A program made the position numbers and the translations under genes. A stretch of DNA of 64,000 nt, from assembly GCF_900110415.1 (NCBI RefSeq), contig NZ_FODR01000009.1:124001-188000 (forward strand). Direction: 5' to 3'. Positions 58,691 to 64,000 of the stretch are shown in pieces; positions within the stretch are counted from its first letter, which is position 1, and each line of letters begins with the position of its first letter. The stretch is from Mucilaginibacter sp. OK283. Its GTDB lineage: Bacteria; Bacteroidota; Bacteroidia; Sphingobacteriales; Sphingobacteriaceae. A model generated the notes under the pieces. It saw only the letters and a list, made by a program, of their open reading frames with translations, did no database searches and had not been told where the DNA came from.

Positions 58691-60235
58691 ATGAAAAAGA
58701 TTGGTTTAACATTATTAACCGCTTTTGTTGGAGGAGCCATGGCTTTAGGCACTTACAAGGTTATCGAAAACAAATATTCTGACAACCTAAGCTTCGAAGA
58801 CAAACAAAAAGTTTATTTTACCAGTAACCCATCGGCACCGGTGGTATCCTCAACCGGCTCGCTTGATTTTACCGAGGCTGCTGCTGCTGTAACGCCTGCG
58901 GTGGTTTACATTCGTACTACCTATAGCAGCCAATCAGGCAGTAGCGGGCAAGACCAGTTTGAGCAGATGTTTGGCGATATGTTCGGCCAGCGCATACGCC
59001 CGCAGGGCCCGCAAATGGCATCAGGGTCGGGCGTAATTATCTCTAATGACGGGTACATTGTAACCAATAACCATGTGGTTGAAAAAGCCGATAAAATTAC
59101 CGTTGCTACCAACGATCACCGCACCTTCCAGGCTAAAGTGATTGGTACCGACCCAAGCACCGACCTTGCCCTGATCAAAATCAGTGCAACCGACCTTCCT
59201 ATTGTAAAATTAGGCAATTCAGACGATGCCCGCGTAGGCGAATGGGTGCTGGCAGTAGGTAACCCTTTTAACCTTAATTCAACCGTTACAGCTGGTATCA
59301 TCAGCGCCAAAGGCCGCAACATAGGCATTATTGGCAGCGAAGACAATCAGGACGAGAGCAACCCGTTTGGCCGTACCCGTAACCAGCAAACCACACCTAA
59401 ATTAAACAAGGCGATTGAATCGTTTATCCAAACAGATGCTGCCATTAACCCAGGTAACAGCGGCGGAGCCCTTGTAAACACAAAAGGCGAGCTGATAGGC
59501 ATTAACGCCGCGATAGCATCGCATACCGGCTCATATGAAGGCTACGGCTTTGCTATCCCGGTTAACCTGGCCAAAAAAGTACTGAACGATATTAAAAAAT
59601 ATGGCACCGTAAAACGTGGCTTTGTTGGTGTAAGCTTTACCGAACTTAACCCTGATGTAGCACAAAAATTAAACATCAACAATACAACCGGCTTATATGT
59701 TAATGACTTGGTTGAGGGCGGTGGCGCGCAAGCAGCCGGTATCCAAAAAGGGGATATCATTGAAAAAGTAGAGGGCGTACCTGTTTATGAATCGTCTGAT
59801 CTACAGGAGCACGTAGGCCGCTTACAGCCCGGCGACAAAGTAAACATGACCGTGCTGCGCGATGGTAAAGAGAAAACGTTTGCCGTAACGCTTAAAGCAG
59901 ACGCCAATCCTACTGGCACCAAAACTGCAGCCGTATCAAAATCGGCCGAGGAGTTGTTTAACAAGCTTGGAGCAAGCTTTCAGCCATTAAGCCCGGCTCA
60001 AAAGGCAAAATTCCATGTAAACTCTGGTGTTATGGTAACCCAGGTGCGCGAAGGCAGGGTGTTTGATAGCTTCGAAATTCCAGTGGGCTCTATCATCACC
60101 AGCATCAATAAATCGCCGATAAACAGCGTAGCCGATATTGATAAGGTGATCACCAATTTGCGCAATGGTAACCTGGTAATTTCGGGCTACTATCCGGATG
60201 GCACAAACTTTAACAACATGTTCCAGGTACAGTAA
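58691..60235 (+). CDS. degQ: DegP/HtrA-type periplasmic serine protease
   Basis: A 514-residue protease and chaperone for misfolded envelope proteins. An N-terminal hydrophobic signal or anchor (IGLTLLTAFVGGAMALGTYK) is followed by the trypsin-like domain with catalytic His in VTNNHVVEKA, Asp in PSTDLALIKI and Ser in NPGNSGGALVNTKG. Two PDZ domains follow, about residues 300-395 and 415-510 (YVNDLVEGGGAQAAGIQKGD; MVTQVREGRVFDSFEIPVGS). Whether it is DegP- or DegQ-like cannot be told; the symbol is a convention. It has a palindromic terminator at 60279-60316. Confidence 0.93.
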   Translation: MKKIGLTLLTAFVGGAMALGTYKVIENKYSDNLSFEDKQKVYFTSNPSAPVVSSTGSLDFTEAAAAVTPAVVYIRTTYSSQSGSSGQDQFEQMFGDMFGQRIRPQGPQMASGSGVIISNDGYIVTNNHVVEKADKITVATNDHRTFQAKVIGTDPSTDLALIKISATDLPIVKLGNSDDARVGEWVLAVGNPFNLNSTVTAGIISAKGRNIGIIGSEDNQDESNPFGRTRNQQTTPKLNKAIESFIQTDAAINPGNSGGALVNTKGELIGINAAIASHTGSYEGYGFAIPVNLAKKVLNDIKKYGTVKRGFVGVSFTELNPDVAQKLNINNTTGLYVNDLVEGGGAQAAGIQKGDIIEKVEGVPVYESSDLQEHVGRLQPGDKVNMTVLRDGKEKTFAVTLKADANPTGTKTAAVSKSAEELFNKLGASFQPLSPAQKAKFHVNSGVMVTQVREGRVFDSFEIPVGSIITSINKSPINSVADIDKVITNLRNGNLVISGYYPDGTNFNNMFQVQ

Positions 60236-60236
60236 G

Positions 60237-60275
60237 CAGATGTGCAGATATGCAAATTTCAGATGTGCAGATGAA
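60237..60275. repeat. TCTGCACAT-word repeat, partner of 11844-11881
   Basis: Built of GATGTGCAGAT and GCAAATTTCA words just after the protease stop codon. Its reverse complement resembles 11844-11881. Confidence 0.65.
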
Positions 60276-60278
60276 CTA

Positions 60279-60316
60279 ATAAATACAAAGCCGGCTTAAG
60301 CCGGCTTTGTATTTAT
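60279..60316. terminator. 38-base perfect palindrome, bidirectional terminator
   Basis: AAAGCCGGCTT is mirrored by AAGCCGGCTTT with no spacer, extended outward by ATAAATAC/GTATTTAT to 19 bp per arm. The outer arm's T-rich part (TTTGTATTTAT) suits a terminator. Confidence 0.75.
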
Positions 60317-60568
60317 AGGAGATTTAGCTGCGATGACCTGTTATTTAATATAGCGAAAGGAATAAGCCAATGAGGTATAAGACTATATAAGCATCAAGCG
60401 ATACCGGGTGTTTATAGTCTGATCCTGATTAAGAGATCCAGATCGCTTTGGTGTTGTTTTGACCAACAACAGGCACAAAGTATCAATACGCTAAATTGCG
60501 CAAAACGCCACTTTAATGTTAACTATGTGATATTGTAAATTGCTTATTGCCAGGTATTTATAAATTAC

Positions 60569-60620
60569 ATATCTGAAATGTGTTAAGTTATGTTAACCCA
60601 ATTTAGATGCGTTTGCCCTG
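60569..60620. repeat. 52-bp dispersed repeat, copy 2
   Basis: The reverse complement matches 24139-24190 at 50 of 52 positions. It lies 47 bases beyond the stop of the minus-strand sensor gene. Confidence 0.9.
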
Positions 60621-60666
60621 AACCGGATCTAATCGCTTTTCAGCTTTCCGCCTTTTGGTTTCCAAA

Positions 60667-62577
60667 CTAATCTACCGTATTGTCAATCACCAACTTACTC
60701 CAGCCCTTTGAGCCGGCGTTTTTAATCTCTTTTTTCTGAGCCTCCATGGCCTTTTTAATACGGGTGCTATACGCCCAGCAGGTACTCTGGCGAATCGATA
60801 ATATCTCTGATAATTTGTGTGACGAAATTTTTCCTTTTGTGGAGTACATCAAAAAAATCATGTAAAAAGCTTTATTGATGGGGATGCGGGTATTTTGTAA
60901 AATGGTATAAGCAATCACCGATTCTTCGTAACCGCATTTGGAACAACGGCGGCTGTACGGCAGGTGCCCGCCCCCGTAATGTGTACTATTACACTTGCGG
61001 CAGGCATAACCGTTTTCCCACTTCAAATTACTCAGGAATTTAAAACAGGTTTCCCTGTCGGGGTAAATTCTGCTAAACTCTTCAAAATCAACCTCTGCCG
61101 ACATAACCCTGTCATGAGTCACCTTCTCAATATCGTTATGCAACGTAACGTTGTCTTTCTCAAGCAGCACGTTCATGCGCGAAATTTCTTCGGCTTGCTG
61201 CTGCAACAATTCGTTTACAGATAGTAGCTCCTCGTTCTGGTCGGCTATCATGGATGATTTTTCAACCAGTTCCCTGGTGCGTTCCTGTACTTGTTCTTCC
61301 AGGCGTTTGTTTAGCACATCTTTTAGCTCCTCATTCTGCTTCATCTGCTTAATGATAGCCACCTGGGCATCGTCCTTTTCTTTTTTCAGGATGCGTACTT
61401 TGTCGCCAATAGCAAAGGAGATGAACAGCATTTCGGTAATAAAGCAAACGCTCAAACTGTAATAATCAAACTCGGTAACAGGCAGCCACCACATGTTTAG
61501 GGCAATACAGCTTTTGATGATAAACCCCGTGAGTAAAAACAAATACCCGATAACAAAAAAACGGGCTGGTTTGTACCCTTTTGCCCAGGTATAACAGCCA
61601 GCGTAAAATGCCAGCAGTAACGGTATAAACTCGATGATCTTGTAATTAAACCAGCTATTGTTTATGGTGATACAGGCCATAAAAAAAAGACAGCGCAGTG
61701 CAATGACCCAACTGGTAGCTTTGTATAAACGCGGCGCGTTCACTTTTAAATTGAGCAGGCTTTGCGTAAACAACACGGCAAATATACTGGCGGCAAACAG
61801 GGCTATGCCATAAGCATATTGATTCCAGCCCGGGTTATTTGGCCACATGTACTGGTAGGCAATGCCATCGGCGCACATTTCATAAAGGCCAATGCTAATG
61901 TTGTAGGCAATGTAATATAAGTATTGCACCTTGCGCATGGCAATAAACATCATGAGGTTATACAGGCCGAAAACCAGGATCATCCCATAAAAAACACCGA
62001 AAAAGAAATATTCATCCAGTGCATAACTGATAAACCAGCTCACGGTGCGCAACACCATAATTACGTTAACCGAATGGTGCGACCGGATACGGATGTAATA
62101 AATCGCGTCGCCCGTTCCGGGGTTATTTAAATTAAGGCTAAAGTTTTTATGGTGATAAAACCGTTCTGAAAACGGGCGGCTGCTCCCCAAAAGTATGGGT
62201 GTATATTTATTTGCGGCTATCGGCGAATAAACGGTAATACTATCAATCGTTTGATCAAAAAACTCCAGCAGCCAACTATTTTTAGTAGCAGGGTTACCGC
62301 CAATTTTGATGCGGTACCAATAGGTAGAATTTACGTTCCTGGTAACAGGTGTTGGCTCGGGATTTACTTTAAAACGGCTATCAAAAGCTGGCAGGCCATC
62401 GCCGGTAAACTGCAGGCGGCCGGTGGTATCTTCAAAATAATAAACCTGTTTGTATTCAAATATATGCTGCTTAACATGGTCATCCAGCCGGACAATATTT
62501 TGGGCGGAAGCGGGGGTAATAATGTAAAAAAACGATAGTAAAACGGCGGGAAAGTATCTCGTTAAAAGTTTACACAT
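60667..62577 (-). CDS. 7TM-DISM membrane sensor fused to an IS1595-type zinc-ribbon/HTH module
   Basis: A 636-residue protein. Signal peptide (MCKLLTRYFPAVLLSFFYII..SAQ), a periplasmic 7TMR-DISMED2-type beta domain (about 27-175), seven membrane helices (about 180-400; YFFFGVFYGMILVFGLYNLM opens them), and a coiled coil (about 400-490). The C-terminus has a zinc ribbon with CRKC (Cys 526, 529) and CSKC (Cys 545, 548), then LQNTRIPINKAFYMIFLMYS and SSHKLSEILSIRQSTCWAYS, the order of an IS1595 transposase N-terminus. The DDE nuclease is missing. The usual histidine kinase or cyclase output of 7TM-DISM proteins is thus replaced by a DNA-binding module. Its target is unknown. Confidence 0.85.
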   Translation of the reverse strand: MCKLLTRYFPAVLLSFFYIITPASAQNIVRLDDHVKQHIFEYKQVYYFEDTTGRLQFTGDGLPAFDSRFKVNPEPTPVTRNVNSTYWYRIKIGGNPATKNSWLLEFFDQTIDSITVYSPIAANKYTPILLGSSRPFSERFYHHKNFSLNLNNPGTGDAIYYIRIRSHHSVNVIMVLRTVSWFISYALDEYFFFGVFYGMILVFGLYNLMMFIAMRKVQYLYYIAYNISIGLYEMCADGIAYQYMWPNNPGWNQYAYGIALFAASIFAVLFTQSLLNLKVNAPRLYKATSWVIALRCLFFMACITINNSWFNYKIIEFIPLLLAFYAGCYTWAKGYKPARFFVIGYLFLLTGFIIKSCIALNMWWLPVTEFDYYSLSVCFITEMLFISFAIGDKVRILKKEKDDAQVAIIKQMKQNEELKDVLNKRLEEQVQERTRELVEKSSMIADQNEELLSVNELLQQQAEEISRMNVLLEKDNVTLHNDIEKVTHDRVMSAEVDFEEFSRIYPDRETCFKFLSNLKWENGYACRKCNSTHYGGGHLPYSRRCSKCGYEESVIAYTILQNTRIPINKAFYMIFLMYSTKGKISSHKLSEILSIRQSTCWAYSTRIKKAMEAQKKEIKNAGSKGWSKLVIDNTVD

Positions 62578-62980
62578 ACGCAGGTAAAGGGGGTAATTAT
62601 CTTTCGTACCCGCAGCTTGGTTTTGCGGGCACGAAAGCTGTTTAATTTGGTTAGCGTCAGGCCGGGTACAATGATAATATATTTCTTTTTATAATCCTAT
62701 TAAAGGTGTATAATACAGTTATTTAATATGATTTTTATCAGGCTTAAATGACTTTTTAAGCTATCTTTTTGTTTTTTTTTATAAAGTAAACAAACTTGCC
62801 GAACATATATAAAAACCACACCCGGGGCAATCATATCATTTACGAATTTTAACGCAGCCGGCATCAATCAATTAACCGCGTAACAAGCTTATATTTGTAG
62901 TGTTTAAGAGGCCTGGCAACACCATTAAGCAAAAAAAAGCTAATTCGCCTGCCTTTACCAAACAAATAAAACAGATACCC
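62578..62980. other. 403-base gap between the 7TM sensor and modA
   Basis: Divergent promoter region. A TATATTTG box lies at 62890-62897 before modA. The rest is AT-rich with no other recognisable element. Confidence 0.55.
62890..62897 (+). promoter_or_regulatory. Probable modA promoter -7 box (TATATTTG)
   Basis: Exact TAnnTTTG, 83 bases before the modA ATG. It makes a GTG start at 62900 impossible as it would lie at the transcript's first base. Confidence 0.55.
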
Positions 62981-63751
62981 ATGAAGCATAAAAAATACAA
63001 TAGCAAGCCATTTAAAATTTTCCTGATGGTCATTTGCACCATGGTGCAGTTGCCTGCTTTTGCTCAAAATGTGAGGGTTGCCGCTGCTGCTAACCTGCAA
63101 TCGGTTATTGAAGTGTTGCAAAAGGATTTTAAACAAAAAACAGGGATCGGCATTGAACCCATCGTAGGTTCATCCGGTAAATTGGTAGCGCAAATTAGCA
63201 ACGGAGCGCCCTTTGATGTGTTCCTATCGGCTGATATGAACTTCCCCGAAGCGCTTTATAAGGGAGGCTTTGCTACCAAACAACCAGTGGTGTACGCTAA
63301 GGGCAGCCTTATTATCTGTAGTTCGCAAAACATTGGATTTGAGAATTGGGAGCGGTTGCTATTAACTGCGAGGGTAAAGAAAATAGCTATAGCCAACCCG
63401 GCCATCGCCCCTTACGGTAAAGCTGCCGAAGAGGTTTTAAAATATAAAGGCATTTTAGACGAGGTAAAATCTAAAGCCGTTTATGGCGAGAGCATCTCGC
63501 AGGTAAATACCTACATTACTACCGGTGCGGCCGATGTTGGTTTTACCACCCAATCATTAATAAAAGAGACTAGCCCTAAAATGGTGCTGTACTACAAAGT
63601 TATCGCCCCTAAATACTATAAACCTATTTTACAGGGCATGGTGTTGTTAAAACATGGCGCAGGCAACCCCGATGCCGAAAAGTTTTACTGGTATATATTA
63701 AGCCCGGCGGCCAAAAGTATTTTTGCAAGCTATGGCTACCGTATGCAATAA
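62981..63751 (+). CDS. modA: Molybdate ABC transporter, substrate-binding protein ModA
   Basis: Periplasmic receptor for molybdate or tungstate. The signal peptide is FKIFLMVICTMVQLPAFAQ after a basic start, followed by VRVAAAANLQSVIEVL and GSSGKLVAQISNGAPFDVFL, the oxyanion-binding segments (Ser and Ala/Asn contacts), and IANPAIAPYGKAAEEVLKYK. 256 residues from the ATG at 62981, normal for ModA. The ModB gene begins 15 bases later. Confidence 0.93.
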   Translation: MKHKKYNSKPFKIFLMVICTMVQLPAFAQNVRVAAAANLQSVIEVLQKDFKQKTGIGIEPIVGSSGKLVAQISNGAPFDVFLSADMNFPEALYKGGFATKQPVVYAKGSLIICSSQNIGFENWERLLLTARVKKIAIANPAIAPYGKAAEEVLKYKGILDEVKSKAVYGESISQVNTYITTGAADVGFTTQSLIKETSPKMVLYYKVIAPKYYKPILQGMVLLKHGAGNPDAEKFYWYILSPAAKSIFASYGYRMQ

Positions 63752-63766
63752 CTACTATTTTTGTTG

Positions 63767-64000
63767 ATGGATTTATCCCCAATATGGCTCACTTTAAAGC
63801 TGGCAGGCGTTACCACGGCGCTGTTGTTTATTGTGGGTGTGCCTTTTGCCTGGTGGCTATCCCGGGGGCGGTCGTTTTTTAAGATCATTGTGGAGGCTAT
63901 TATCACTATGCCACTGGTGTTGCCGCCATCGGTATTGGGGTTTTATTTGTTGCTGGCTTTTAGCCCGCAATATGGTTTAGGCAAATGGTTACATGATAAC
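63767..64000 (+). CDS. modB: Molybdate ABC transporter permease ModB, 3' end cut by the window
   Basis: The first 78 residues of an inner-membrane permease: PIWLTLKLAGVTTALLFIVG is the first helix, and EAIITMPLVLPPSVLGFYLL is the typical ModB/CysT-type segment that leads to the coupling EAA loop. The frame is still open at base 64000. The close spacing to modA supports a modABC operon continuing outside the window. Confidence 0.9.
   Translation, partial: MDLSPIWLTLKLAGVTTALLFIVGVPFAWWLSRGRSFFKIIVEAIITMPLVLPPSVLGFYLLLAFSPQYGLGKWLHDN

Larger units (their letters stand above)
60236..60666. other. 431-base gap after the Deg protease gene
   Basis: Holds a word repeat (60237-60275), a 38-base perfect palindrome (60279-60316), about 250 bases with no feature, and the second 52-bp dispersed repeat (60569-60620). 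Confidence 0.7.

Noticed and set aside
62900..62980. Longer ModA starting at GTG 62900
   Set aside because: It would start on the -7 box of the modA promoter, and the ATG at 62981 gives a normal signal peptide.
1..64000. tRNA, rRNA, CRISPR, prophage or intact insertion sequence
   Set aside because: I looked for cloverleaf-like hairpins, evenly spaced repeats, integrases and transposases with DDE or tyrosine motifs and found none; only the truncated IS1595-like module at 60670-61065 was seen.

Overview
The window looks like chromosome from a member of the Bacteroidota, most probably the family Sphingobacteriaceae (Mucilaginibacter or Pedobacter type). The reasons are a SusC/SusD pair, promoters with the Bacteroidota -7 box TAnnTTTG, an S16 protein with a long alanine/lysine/glutamate tail, OstA-like, DUF4199, TM2 and STM3941 family proteins, and almost no Shine-Dalgarno sequences. 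The genus is inference from protein style; no rRNA or tRNA is present to test it. I saw no CRISPR array, prophage or intact insertion sequence.

Layout. 1-7.5 kb: 3' part of a prolyl oligopeptidase, an SGNH hydrolase, tex, a five-PAS sensor that ends after its phospho-acceptor helix, and a 5'-nucleotidase. 7.7-14.7 kb: the ribosomal/tRNA modification group rpsP-rimM-trmD-rplS, in conserved order but broken twice by accessory genes. The first insert holds a 4-TM protein with an XRE regulator, two VOC proteins and a duplicated 4-TM protein. The second holds an ECF sigma factor with two membrane proteins. 14.9-18.7 kb: an arsenic resistance operon (arsR, DUF6428, arsN2, arsC, acr3, metallophosphoesterase) with two near-identical operator-like sites. 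18.8-31.3 kb: OstA-like protein, tilS, a CPBP protease, a LysR/MFS divergent pair, an IPNS-like oxygenase, rmuC and small membrane proteins. 31.5-42.4 kb: mfd, a YeiH-type transporter, a cupin protein, an ElaA acetyltransferase, and GH51 and GH78-type glycosidases. 42.9-52.2 kb: a pentose phosphate cluster (ROK kinase, tkt, rpiA, tal, HAD hydrolase, gnd, zwf, pgl) that could take glucose through the oxidative branch to 6-phosphogluconate, ribulose-5-P and the transketolase/transaldolase sugars; rpe is not here. 52.8-57.6 kb: susC-susD. 57.7-64 kb: dapF, an HtrA/Deg protease, an unusual membrane sensor fused to a transposase-derived DNA-binding module, and the start of a molybdate ABC transporter (modA, modB).

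Most unusual points: (1) the protein at 60667-62577 joins a 7TM-DISM sensor to the zinc ribbon and helix-turn-helix of an IS1595-type transposase, without the DDE nuclease, and may be a membrane-bound transcription factor made from a transposase; (2) a 4-TM module with a conserved cytoplasmic helix occurs once beside an XRE regulator and twice, in tandem, in a second protein nearby, and the XRE gene pair has a promoter overlapped by two strong palindromes; (3) many gaps carry long inverted repeats built from short repeated words, different at each site; (4) a 52-bp sequence occurs twice, 36 kb apart and inverted, with two differences; (5) the rplS leader can form two mutually exclusive hairpins, one of which reaches the start codon.
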